Part shown: positions 1-6,014 of the stretch, in pieces
How the letters are laid out: every line of letters starts with the position of its first letter
How positions within the stretch are numbered: position 1 is the stretch's first letter
Source of the DNA: VGBK01 sp964354255
GTDB lineage: Bacteria; Actinomycetota; Acidimicrobiia; Spongiisociales; UBA11373
Reading direction: 5' to 3'
DNA length: 8,042 bases
NCBI GenBank assembly: GCA_964354255.1
Contig: CAYGYX010000077.1
Location: forward strand, 1 to 8,042
Made by a program: the position numbers and the translations under genes
Notes under the pieces: model-generated
Seen by the model: only the letters and a program-made list of their open reading frames with translations
What the model was told of the DNA's origin: nothing
The model's database searches: none

Positions 1-387
1 CGCGTTCCCGGCGACGGTGACGAACCCGATGGCCACGTAGGCGATATCGCCGGCGAAGTACTGGTCCCGGGCCAGCAGGGTGAACGCCGTGGCTCCCAGG
101 GCGCCGGCTGCCACCACCCCGGCGATCGCCCGGGTCCCGCCCGCACTGCCCAGGGTCACCCGCCGGATCTCGAACTGCTCCACCGGCAGGAGGAGCACCG
201 CGAAGACCAGGAAGTGCACGGTCAACAGCGCGCTCACCGGGTCGAAATCGGCCGCCCCGAGGGCCCGCGCCCCGACCACCTGGAAGACGTAGGCGCCGAG
301 GGAGGCGACGATCGTCCCCCCCACTATGTACGGGGTGCCGTCGGTGGCCCATCGGCGCAGGTCGGCACGGGCGGCGGCGGGGATCAC
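1..387 (-). CDS. Partial multi-pass membrane protein, probable polysaccharide/lipid flippase (N-terminal 129 residues)
   Basis: Reading leftwards from a GTG at 387, the frame stays open for 129 codons to the window edge, so the C-terminal part is missing. The product has a short basic, cytoplasmic-type N-terminus (RADLRRW at residues 7-13). Hydrophobic segments follow at about residues 19-44, 54-70 and 87-106, with a fourth starting near 115. The stretch GTIVASLGAYVFQVVGARALG (split here as GTIVASLGAYV and FQVVGARALG, residues 24-44) resembles the first helix of oligosaccharide flippases and polysaccharide biosynthesis proteins (Wzx-like, MATE/MOP superfamily). Those proteins move lipid-linked sugars across the inner membrane. 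The family call rests only on this N-terminus and is inference; another multi-pass transporter is possible. The GTG start is the best in-frame choice, but no strong Shine-Dalgarno sequence precedes it, so the true start could differ slightly. The gene is divergent from the deaminase at 508. Confidence 0.55.
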   Translation of the reverse strand, partial: MIPAAARADLRRWATDGTPYIVGGTIVASLGAYVFQVVGARALGAADFDPVSALLTVHFLVFAVLLLPVEQFEIRRVTLGSAGGTRAIAGVVAAGALGATAFTLLARDQYFAGDIAYVAIGFVTVAGNA

Positions 388-475
388 TCGCCGGAGGCTA
401 CTGCACCGCCGGTTTGCCCCCCGGCTTGCCGCCCCCTGCGATCCTCCCCGCCCGGCCCGGCCGGTCCCCCCTCGT

Positions 476-481
476 TAGGCT
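476..481 (+). promoter_or_regulatory. Candidate -10 element TAGGCT upstream of the adenine deaminase gene
   Basis: TAGGCT fits the actinobacterial -10 pattern TANNNT and lies 26 bases before the ATG at 508. That would give a leader of about 20 bases containing the ribosome binding site GGGAGGG at 496-502. No recognisable -35 hexamer sits 16-19 bases upstream, which is common in actinobacteria but makes this only a candidate. It lies in the 120-base divergent gap (388-507) between the flippase-like gene and the deaminase, where I see nothing else specific. Confidence 0.35.
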
Positions 482-507
482 GCCCCCAGGTCGTCGGGAG
501 GGATGCG

Positions 508-1512
508 ATGGAGGAGTTCATCCGGGGCTTGCCCAAAGTAGAACTGCACCTGCACATCGAGGGCACTCTCGAGCCGGAGATGATGTTCCACCTGGCGGAG
601 CGCAACGGGCTGTCCCTGCCCTTCGCCTCGGTCGAGGAGGTGCGACGGGCCTACCAGTTCACCGACCTCCAGTCCTTCCTCGACATCTACTACCAGGGAG
701 CGGCCGTCCTGCAGACGGAGCAGGACTTCCACGACCTCATGTGGGCCTACCTGGAGCGGGCGGCGGCCGACACCGTGCGCCACACTGAGATGTTCTTCGA
801 CCCGCAGACCCACACCGAGCGCGGCATCCGCTTCCCCGTCTTCATGGCCGGCTTCGAGCGGGCCCGGGCCGACGCCCGGGAACGGCTCGGGCTGACCACC
901 CACCTCATCATGTGCTTCCTGCGCCACCTCCCCGAGGAGGCCGCCCTGGAGACCCTGGAGCAGGCGGGCCCGTTCCTGGATCGCATAGTCGCCGTGGGCC
1001 TCGACTCGGGTGAGCGAGGCAACCCACCGCAGAAGTTCACCGTCGCCTTTGCCCGGGCCCGAGCCGCCGGCCTGCGGGCGGTGGCCCACGCCGGCGAGGA
1101 AGGGCCCCCGGAGCACATCCGGGACTCCCTCGACTTGCTCGGGGCAGAGCGCATCGACCACGGGGTGGCCTGCGAGCGGGACGATGCCCTGGTGGAACGC
1201 CTGGTCGCCGAAGGCGTCGCCCTCACCGTGTGCCCCCTCTCCAACTCCAAGCTGCAGGTGTTCCCCGACCTGCGCCGGCACAACCTGCGCCGCCTGCTGC
1301 AGCGCGGGGTGCACATCACGATCAATTCGGACGATCCGGCCTACTTCGGCGGCTACATCGGGGACAACTACCTGGCGGCACAGGAGGCCCTGGGCCTCAC
1401 CCGGGACGAGCTGGCCCGCATCGCCGGCAACGGCATCGAGGCCGCCTTCGTAGACGAGGAACGGCGCAACGAGCTGAGGACGGAGCTGGAGGGATACCTG
1501 GCGCGGGCGTGA
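508..1512 (+). CDS. Adenine deaminase, adenosine-deaminase superfamily (334 aa)
   Basis: This predicted cytosolic zinc hydrolase deaminates adenine to hypoxanthine and ammonia in purine salvage or catabolism. Start ATG 508 is chosen because GGGAGGG sits 5 bases upstream and the protein then begins like the family, just before PKVELHLHIEG. An open frame extends further upstream but has no family similarity. Metal and catalytic residues are visible: HxH at H14/H16, H194 and E197 in HAGEEG, H218 in RIDHG, and D275/D276 in NSDDPAYFGG. The length matches ADA family members of about 330 residues. Several stretches (FFDPQTHTERGI, VGLDSGERGNPP, HAGEEGPPE, CPLSNSKL, DDPAYFGGY) match, from memory, the Pseudomonas PA0148-type adenine deaminases rather than classical adenosine deaminases. 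Substrate choice is therefore inferred from subtype motifs. Automated annotation would probably call it add, adenosine deaminase. It appears monocistronic and convergent with the ABC operon. Confidence 0.9.
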   Translation: MEEFIRGLPKVELHLHIEGTLEPEMMFHLAERNGLSLPFASVEEVRRAYQFTDLQSFLDIYYQGAAVLQTEQDFHDLMWAYLERAAADTVRHTEMFFDPQTHTERGIRFPVFMAGFERARADARERLGLTTHLIMCFLRHLPEEAALETLEQAGPFLDRIVAVGLDSGERGNPPQKFTVAFARARAAGLRAVAHAGEEGPPEHIRDSLDLLGAERIDHGVACERDDALVERLVAEGVALTVCPLSNSKLQVFPDLRRHNLRRLLQRGVHITINSDDPAYFGGYIGDNYLAAQEALGLTRDELARIAGNGIEAAFVDEERRNELRTELEGYLARA

Positions 1513-1535
1513 GGAGTATCAACATGGCCCCTCTC

Positions 1536-1558
1536 CCGCCTCGGCCGGCGTCGGGCGG
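1536..1558. terminator. Weak hairpin in the convergent gap between deaminase and ABC ATPase
   Basis: CCGCC (1536-1540) and GGCGG (1554-1558) can pair in the 52-base gap between two converging genes, a place where a bidirectional terminator would be expected. The stem is only 5 bp with a 13-base loop, and there is no U-tract on either strand. In such GC-rich DNA this can easily be chance. Confidence 0.2.
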
Positions 1559-1564
1559 TCGGTG

Positions 1565-2314
1565 CTAGAGGCGCCCCGCCTCCACGATCCGCTGCAGGAA
1601 CTGGCGGGTGCGCACCTCCCGCGGGTTGGCGAAGAACTCCTCGGGCGGGCCCTGCTCCAGAACAACCCCCTGGTCCAGGAAGCAGACCCGGTCGGCCACG
1701 TCGCGGGCGAAGCCCATCTCGTGGGTGGCCACCACCATGGTCATCCCCATCTCCTTGAGGCCCCGGATGACGTTGAGCACCTCGGCGATCAACTCCGGAT
1801 CGAGGGCCGAGGTGACCTCGTCGAGCAGCATCAGCCTCGGGTCCACTGCCAGGGAGCGAATGATGGCCACTCGCTGCTGCTGGCCGCCGGAGAGCCGGTC
1901 GGGGTACTCGTCGGCCTTGTCGGCCAGCCCGAAGCGCTCCAGCAGGGCCCGGGCGCGCGCCTCGGCCTCCGCTCGGCCTACCCCGTGCGCCTTGCGGGGC
2001 GCCAGGGTGATGTTGTCGATCACCTTCATGTGGGGGAACAGGTTGAAGGCCTGGAAGACGATCCCCATCGACTTGCGCACCGCGTTGGGGTTCACCTCGG
2101 GGCCGGTGATCTCGCCACCCCCAAACCAGATCTCCCCGGCGTCGATGGGCACCAGCAGGTTGATGCACTTGAGCAGCGTCGACTTCCCCGACCCCGAGGA
2201 TCCCACCAGGCAGACCACCTCGTGCGGGGCGACCGTCAGGTCGACGCCGTCGAGCACCACCTTGCCCTCAAAGGACTTGCGCACCCCGCGCAACTCGAGC
2301 GCCGCGTCGGTCAC
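1565..2314 (-). CDS. Polar amino acid ABC transporter ATP-binding protein (249 aa)
   Basis: This is the cytoplasmic ATPase that powers the importer encoded by the two genes upstream. All nucleotide-binding motifs are present in order: Walker A GSSGSGKST at 38-46, Q-loop Q88 in VFQAFNLFPH, signature LSGGQQQR at 141-148, Walker B LMLLDE at 161-166, D-loop SALD and switch histidine H198. Length and sequence fit the GlnQ/HisP class of polar amino acid importers. LDEVTSALD, with V where many ABC ATPases have P, is a common variant in this class. The start is a GTG at 2314 that overlaps the permease stop codon as GTGA, implying translational coupling. It is the last gene of the operon and ends 52 bases from the convergent deaminase. 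The family is certain, but which amino acid is carried cannot be read from the ATPase. Confidence 0.95.
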   Translation of the reverse strand: MTDAALELRGVRKSFEGKVVLDGVDLTVAPHEVVCLVGSSGSGKSTLLKCINLLVPIDAGEIWFGGGEITGPEVNPNAVRKSMGIVFQAFNLFPHMKVIDNITLAPRKAHGVGRAEAEARARALLERFGLADKADEYPDRLSGGQQQRVAIIRSLAVDPRLMLLDEVTSALDPELIAEVLNVIRGLKEMGMTMVVATHEMGFARDVADRVCFLDQGVVLEQGPPEEFFANPREVRTRQFLQRIVEAGRL

Positions 2315-3183
2315 ACCATCACCCCCTGCTTGCGGCGCCGGTCCCGTTCGGTGTACCAGTCCGTGAAGCGGGCCACCGGCACGCTCACCAGCAGAAAGAG
2401 CACCGCCGCCACCACGTAGCTGGTGTAGTTGAAGGTGCGGGCGGTGTAGATCTGGGCCTCGCGTACCCCCTCACGCACCCCCAGGATGTAGACCAGGGCC
2501 ACGTCCTTCTGCAGGCTCACGAAGCCGTTGAGCAGCGCCGGGATCACGTTGCGCACCGCCTGGGGCACCAGCACATAGCGCAGCGCCTGCACCTGGGTGA
2601 GGCCCAGCGACCGGGCCGACATGCGCTGGCTCTCGTGCACCGACTCGATCCCGGCCCGATACACCTCGGCGGTGTAGGCGCAGTAGCTGATGATCAGCGC
2701 CGCCAGCCCCCAGAAGAGGGGGCTGTTGGGCACCCCGCGCAGCTGCAGGGCCGGAACTCCGAAGCCGAGGATGAGGATGAGCAGCAGGATGGGGATCCCG
2801 CGGATCAGGTCGATGTAGCCCACCGCCAGGATCCGCAGCGGGAGGAAGGCGGGTCCGCGCAGGGCCCGGGCTACTGCCACCACCAGCGAGATCACCAGGA
2901 TGAGCACCTCGGCCACCAGGAACATCTGGATGTCGAGCCAGAAGCCCCGGGCCACGGCAGGCCAGACTTCGGCGAAGTTCTCCGGGTTGAGGAACTGCTG
3001 CTGCACCTTCGGCCAGGCCGCCGAGCTGAGGATCGCCCAGGCGGCCAGCCCGAAGAAGACCACGGTGGAAGCGACGGCGATGAGCGCCCCCCGGGCCCCC
3101 TCCTCGCGCGCCCGGTGTGGCCGCCGGGGCCCGAGCAGGCCCGGGCCCCGGCTGAGCACCTCCTCCGGGGAGCGGTCCCTCAC
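2311..3183 (-). CDS. Polar amino acid ABC transporter permease (290 aa)
   Basis: This is the inner-membrane channel subunit of the importer. A charged N-terminal extension of about 30 residues (rich in R, E and G) precedes the first hydrophobic helix at about 33-53. Further helices lie at about 83-106, 113-143, 157-175 and 258-275. YIDLIRGIPILL (123-134) is typical of the HisM/GlnP-type permease family. The EAA loop, which docks onto the ATPase, is clear around residues 185-214 (RMSARSLGLT, followed by LRYVLVPQAVRNVIP). Only one permease is present, so the active transporter is probably a homodimer; other importers of this class use two different permeases. The GTG start at 3183 follows the binding-protein stop by 22 bases, with a purine-rich GGGGGAG upstream. 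A start further inside the N-terminal extension is possible. The stop overlaps the ATPase start by 4 bases. Confidence 0.93.
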   Translation of the reverse strand: MRDRSPEEVLSRGPGLLGPRRPHRAREEGARGALIAVASTVVFFGLAAWAILSSAAWPKVQQQFLNPENFAEVWPAVARGFWLDIQMFLVAEVLILVISLVVAVARALRGPAFLPLRILAVGYIDLIRGIPILLLILILGFGVPALQLRGVPNSPLFWGLAALIISYCAYTAEVYRAGIESVHESQRMSARSLGLTQVQALRYVLVPQAVRNVIPALLNGFVSLQKDVALVYILGVREGVREAQIYTARTFNYTSYVVAAVLFLLVSVPVARFTDWYTERDRRRKQGVMV

Positions 3184-3205
3184 CCTCGGCGCTCCCCCGG
3201 CCTGA

Positions 3206-4057
3206 TCAGGGCGCGATCACCTTGAGAGCGCCCGGGCCGGCGATCCACTCCTCCTGGAGAGCCGCCAGCGTGCCGTCGTCCTTGAGGGCCTGGAGCGCCT
3301 GGTTGACGCAGGCAACCAGGGAGTTGCCGTCCTCGAACAGCAAGCCCAGCTCCTCGGCCTCGCCGCCCGGCGCTTCGAGAACCCCGACGATGGTCGCCTC
3401 GGGGATCTCCACCGCGGTGATGTAGAACGCCGTGGGCAGGTCGAACACCAGCGCGTCGATCTGGCGGGCGTCCAGCGCCGACTTGGCGTCGGCGTTGGTG
3501 TCGTACGCGGCCGCCGGGGTAGTGGGCTGGATGACCTCCTCAATGTAGTCGAAGGAGGTGGTTCCGATCGCCGCCCCCAGCCGGTACGCCTTGAGATCGG
3601 TGGCGGTGCCGGCATCCACCACAGGTGAGTCGTCATAGGCCACCAAGGCCTGCTGCACCGTGTAGTAGCCGATGCTGAAGTCGACCACCTCGTCACGCTC
3701 GGCGGTGATCGAGTACTGCTGCATGTTGAAGTCGAAGTCCTTCGGCCCGACCGAGATCACCTCGTAGAAGTCGGTGCGCACCCACTTCACCTGTTCGGGG
3801 GTGAAGCCCATCTCCCCGGCGATGGCATAGGCCAAGGCACCCTCGAACCCATCCTGGTTGGTGGGATCGTCGTCGATCATCCACGGCGGGAACACCGGCT
3901 CGCCGGTGGCGATGGTGAGGAAGCCGGGCTCCACGAGGTTGAGGTCCTCGATGGCACAGCTCACCTGCGGCGTGGTGGTGCCGCCCTCGTCGTCGCCGCA
4001 GGCGGCGGCGACGAGCGCCAGGACCACCAGCAGCAGGATGCCGATCTTGATCCGCAT
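3206..4057 (-). CDS. Amino acid ABC transporter substrate-binding lipoprotein (283 aa)
   Basis: This extracytoplasmic receptor captures the amino acid and delivers it to the permease. Residues 1-19 form a lipoprotein signal peptide (basic RIK, then a hydrophobic run), with a lipobox ending VAAAC so that C20 is lipidated. A Gly/Asp/Thr-rich linker follows. The body fits the SBP_bac_3 family: LTIATGEPVFPPWM (47-60), GFEGALAYAIA (70-80), YSITAERDEVVDFS (115-128) with R121 the expected ligand carboxylate contact, YYTVQQALV, and D206 in FDLPTAFY. After C20 only C34 and C250 remain, which could form a disulfide in the mature protein (inference). The ATG start at 4057 has a strong ribosome binding site, GGAGG at 4070-4066, 8 bases upstream. 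As first gene of the operon it probably sets its expression. TAGCCT on the minus strand near 4085-4090 is a possible -10 without a good -35. The substrate is unresolved. Confidence 0.95.
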   Translation of the reverse strand: MRIKIGILLLVVLALVAAACGDDEGGTTTPQVSCAIEDLNLVEPGFLTIATGEPVFPPWMIDDDPTNQDGFEGALAYAIAGEMGFTPEQVKWVRTDFYEVISVGPKDFDFNMQQYSITAERDEVVDFSIGYYTVQQALVAYDDSPVVDAGTATDLKAYRLGAAIGTTSFDYIEEVIQPTTPAAAYDTNADAKSALDARQIDALVFDLPTAFYITAVEIPEATIVGVLEAPGGEAEELGLLFEDGNSLVACVNQALQALKDDGTLAALQEEWIAGPGALKVIAP

Positions 4058-4135
4058 CCCTCTCTCCTCCTTGTCTCTGCCCGAGGCTAGCGACGCGGGC
4101 CGCCCAGGGCCGGTTCACCTGGCAACGGACGCGCC

Positions 4136-4159
4136 GGGCGGCCCCCGCAGGGGCCGCCC
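4136..4159 (-). terminator. Perfect GC hairpin directly downstream of ssrA
   Basis: GGGCGGCCCC (4136-4145) pairs perfectly with GGGGCCGCCC (4150-4159), giving a 10-bp all-GC stem with a 4-base loop. It begins 6 bases beyond the discriminator base of the tmRNA, where its terminator or 3'-processing signal should be. No U-run follows on either strand, so if it terminates it is of the U-less GC-hairpin kind often proposed for actinobacteria. It also lies in the leader region of the ABC operon, whose first gene starts at 4057 in the same direction, and could reduce readthrough from ssrA into that operon. Confidence 0.6.
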
Positions 4160-4165
4160 TTCCAG

Positions 4166-4515
4166 TGGAGGTGCGGGGAGTCGAACCCCGGTCCTCTGAG
4201 CTTCCACGTCGGCATCTCCGAGCGCAGCCGATAGCTTGGTTTCGGGCGCCGGGACGCTACCGGCCCGTATCCCTTCGCCCTATCCGGAGTTGGGCTTGAC
4301 CCGCCGGTCCCGGAACCCCGGCGGGGGCATCCCCCATTGCGACGCCCGACCCCGGCGAGGGGGGAGCCCACCGGGCGGACGGGTCACCTAATTAGGCGGC
4401 CAGTGCGAAGTTGTCTTCGGCACTCATTGGTTGTCCCGGTTCTTTAACGAGGACTCCGGGGACCTCGGCTCGCTTCCGACGCTTCAACCCTCAGAGTCGA
4501 AACCAGTTCACCCCC
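4166..4515 (-). ncRNA. ssrA: Transfer-messenger RNA (tmRNA, ssrA)
   Basis: This RNA acts first as alanyl-tRNA, then as mRNA, to rescue stalled ribosomes and tag nascent chains for proteolysis. The 5' end reads GGGGGUG (4515-4509), followed by AACUGGUUUCGACU, the conserved tmRNA D-arm region. The 3' end has a T-arm, CGGGG-UUCGACU-CCCCG, followed by CACCUCC (4173-4167). The two acceptor strands pair over 7 bp with G·U at the third pair, the alanyl-tRNA synthetase identity element, then discriminator A at 4166. The next genomic bases are CTG on the minus strand, so the CCA end is not encoded and must be added. Total length of about 350 is normal for one-piece tmRNA. The tag frame lies at 4421-4392. 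The gene follows smpB by 129 bases, putting both partners of trans-translation together. The ends are inferred from pairing; the mature form would be 3 bases longer after CCA addition. Confidence 0.96.
4392..4421 (-). other. tmRNA proteolysis-tag reading frame, AEDNFALAA-stop
   Basis: Within ssrA, GCC at 4421 opens nine sense codons, AEDNFALAA, ended by TAA (4394-4392). The ALAA C-terminus is the degron recognised by ClpXP-type proteases, and AEDNFALAA resembles the widespread ANDENYALAA tag. The resume codon is assigned as GCC because alanine is the usual first tag residue. The in-frame AGT just before it (4424-4422) could instead be first, giving SAEDNFALAA. Confidence 0.8.
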
Positions 4516-4535
4516 TCGGCTCGAAGCGCCCACTT

Positions 4536-4541
4536 ACTGTA
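4536..4541 (-). promoter_or_regulatory. Candidate -10 element TACAGT for ssrA
   Basis: On the minus strand TACAGT fits TANNNT and lies about 20 bases upstream of the mature tmRNA 5' end. A transcript starting near 4529 would carry a short leader that RNase P would remove, as is usual for tmRNA. No good -35 hexamer is visible. ssrA could also be transcribed by readthrough from smpB, although two or more hairpins lie between them. Confidence 0.4.
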
Positions 4542-4595
4542 CAACGGAAGGACGACAGCGGGGATTCCTGCATTGTGGAGTTCCCCCCTCCCCTC

Positions 4596-4617
4596 AGCGC
4601 CTACGGCGCTTCGCGCC
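4596..4617 (-). repeat. Overlapping small inverted repeats between smpB and ssrA
   Basis: AGCGCC-TAC-GGCGCT (4596-4610) is a perfect 6-bp hairpin. GGCGC-TTC-GCGCC (4605-4617) is a second 5-bp hairpin sharing bases with it, so the two are mutually exclusive. They sit next to the larger hairpin at 4617-4638 and may be part of a compound terminator. The arms are short and GC-rich, so chance is possible. Confidence 0.35.
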
Positions 4618-4638
4618 TCCCCCGCACGCGCGGGGGAG
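4617..4638 (-). terminator. Perfect hairpin downstream of smpB
   Basis: CTCCCCCGC (4617-4625) pairs perfectly with GCGGGGGAG (4630-4638): a 9-bp stem with a 4-base loop, 6 bases after the smpB stop codon. Position and strength suit a transcription terminator for the ftsE-ftsX-smpB unit, separating it from ssrA. There is no U-tract after it. Confidence 0.6.
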
Positions 4639-4644
4639 ACACAG

Positions 4645-5130
4645 TCAGTCGATGCTCCGGTGCCGAATGGCCCGCTGCATCTCGCGCTCGGCCTGGCGGC
4701 GCTTGATGGTCTCCCGCTTGTCGTAGCGCGCCTTGCCCTTGGCGAGGGCCATCTCCACCTTGGCCTTACCTTCCTTGAAGTACAGGCGCAGCGGGATCAT
4801 CGTGAGGCCCTTCTGGTCCAGCTTGCCCCGGATGCGCTCGATCTCCCCCCGGTGGAGCAGCAGCTTGCGGGTGCGCTCCGGATCGTGCCCTCCGTCGCGG
4901 GCGAACTGGTACGGGGAGATGCGCACCCCCACCAGCCAGGCCTCGGTGCCCTCGACCACGCCGTACCCGTCCTTGAGGTCGGCCCTGCCTCCCCGCAGGC
5001 TCTTGACCTCGGAGCCGAGCAGCGAGAGGCCGGCCTCGAAGGTCTCCTCCACCTCGTAGTCGTGGCGGGCCCGCCGGTTGGTGGCGATCACCTTGATCCC
5101 AGCCGTTTCCGGGGAGGAGCGCCTGGGCAT
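4645..5130 (-). CDS. smpB: SmpB, tmRNA-binding protein of trans-translation (161 aa)
   Basis: SmpB binds the tRNA-like part of tmRNA, promotes its delivery with EF-Tu to stalled ribosomes, and places its C-terminal tail in the empty mRNA channel. Family motifs are visible in order: IATNRRARHDYEVEETFEAG (residues 15-34), LLGSEVKSLR (37-46) with RADLKDGY (49-56), PYQFA (73-77), HDPERTRKLLLH (82-93), LTMIPLRLYF (109-118), and GKARYDKRE (132-140) leading into a basic tail of the helical type. Length is normal. ATG 5130 overlaps the ftsX stop codon by one base (TGATG), so translation is probably coupled. The same frame is also open far upstream without stops, but there it runs over ftsX and ftsE in the wrong frame. 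Its RNA partner ssrA lies 129 bases downstream. Confidence 0.98.
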   Translation of the reverse strand: MPRRSSPETAGIKVIATNRRARHDYEVEETFEAGLSLLGSEVKSLRGGRADLKDGYGVVEGTEAWLVGVRISPYQFARDGGHDPERTRKLLLHRGEIERIRGKLDQKGLTMIPLRLYFKEGKAKVEMALAKGKARYDKRETIKRRQAEREMQRAIRHRSID

Positions 5131-6011
5131 CAGTCCCGCAGGGTGCCCCACATGCCCAGGGCGCTGCCCAGCAGGCCCGTGCCGGCCCCGAAGGCCAGCA
5201 CCAGGAGCGACTGGCGCAGCAGGAACTGGAAGGGCACCGCGATGGCATCGGGGTCGGTGACAGTGCTCAGCATCTGCACGATGGGCTTGTGGCCGAGGCC
5301 GACGACCAGGGCGGCGAGGGCCCCGCCGGCGATCCCCTCGAACAGGCCTTCGAGCAGGAAGGGCACCCGGACGAACCAGTTGCTGGCGCCCACCAGGCGC
5401 ATGATCCCGATCTCCTCCCGCCGGGCATACACCGCCATGCGGATAGTGTTGGCAATGAGCACCAGGGCGGCAGCCCCGAGCACGATGAAGGTCCCCACCG
5501 CGAAGGTGCGCATGCGGTTGGAGCGGGCCACCAGGGCGTCGATCTCCTCGCCGGCCGCCGACACCTGCTGCACTCCGGGGATGACCGCCACCCGGTTCTG
5601 GATCACCTCGTAGCTGCCCGCCTCGACCGGTTTGATGCGCAACGAGGCGGGGAGCACCGACGGGTCGTCCTCGACCACCTCGATGAGCGCCGGCTGATCG
5701 GCGAACAGCTCCCGGAACTCCTCGAGGGCCTGGGACTTGGAGAAATAGACGACCTCGTCCACCTCGGGCCAGGTCTGCATGTCCGCCTGCAGGCCCGTCA
5801 CCTGGTCGACGGTGAGGTCGTCGCCGAGCCAGGCGATCACTCGCACGTTGTCGTCCCAGCGGCCGATGTCCTGGTCGATGGACCAGCGCACGACGATGGA
5901 GCCGAACACCAGCACCAGGGTGACCAGCACCGCCACCACCGCGCTGGCCACGACCAGTGGGTTGCGCCGGATGCTCTGGACGGTCTGAGTGAGGAGGTAC
6001 TGGAAGCGCAC
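5130..6011 (-). CDS. ftsX: FtsX, cell-division ABC complex membrane subunit (293 aa)
   Basis: FtsX partners FtsE in the division septum and transmits ATP-driven conformational change to extracellular peptidoglycan hydrolases (in mycobacteria, RipC). It is not a transporter in the usual sense. The topology fits the family: a cytoplasmic N-terminus with the typical QSIRRNP (12-18), TM1 at about 19-42, and an extracellular domain from about 45 to 165. TM2 at about 168-190, TM3 at 218-238 and TM4 at 266-288 follow. The loop after TM2 carries RREEIGIMRLVGAS (197-210), the signature shared by FtsX/MacB-type permeases, likely contacting FtsE. The start is a GTG at 6011, 3 bases after the ftsE stop, as expected for a co-translated pair. 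The stop overlaps smpB by one base. Confidence 0.97.
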   Translation of the reverse strand: MRFQYLLTQTVQSIRRNPLVVASAVVAVLVTLVLVFGSIVVRWSIDQDIGRWDDNVRVIAWLGDDLTVDQVTGLQADMQTWPEVDEVVYFSKSQALEEFRELFADQPALIEVVEDDPSVLPASLRIKPVEAGSYEVIQNRVAVIPGVQQVSAAGEEIDALVARSNRMRTFAVGTFIVLGAAALVLIANTIRMAVYARREEIGIMRLVGASNWFVRVPFLLEGLFEGIAGGALAALVVGLGHKPIVQMLSTVTDPDAIAVPFQFLLRQSLLVLAFGAGTGLLGSALGMWGTLRD

Positions 6012-6014
6012 GGC

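Noticed and set aside
214..507. N-terminal extension of the deaminase reading frame by 98 codons.
   Set aside because: The extension is Pro/Gly/Arg-rich without family similarity and overlaps the flippase-like gene on the other strand. ATG 508 has a good ribosome binding site and gives the normal family length.
1368..3225. Long plus-strand open frames opposite the ABC transporter genes.
   Set aside because: They are His/Gln/Gly- or Arg/Ser-rich mirror translations of well-supported minus-strand genes and show no protein-family features of their own.
3990..4014. A 10-bp inverted repeat with 5-base loop inside the signal-peptide codons of the binding protein, possibly an RNA regulatory hairpin.
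   Set aside because: It coincides with alanine-rich lipobox codons and Asp codons, where GCC/GCG and GAC repeats produce self-complementarity in GC-rich DNA. No independent evidence supports a regulatory role.
4163..4190. The tmRNA 3' end as an attachment site for an integrated phage or genomic island.
   Set aside because: ssrA 3' ends are common integration sites, but I saw no second copy of this segment in the window and no integrase; the neighbour is an ordinary ABC operon.
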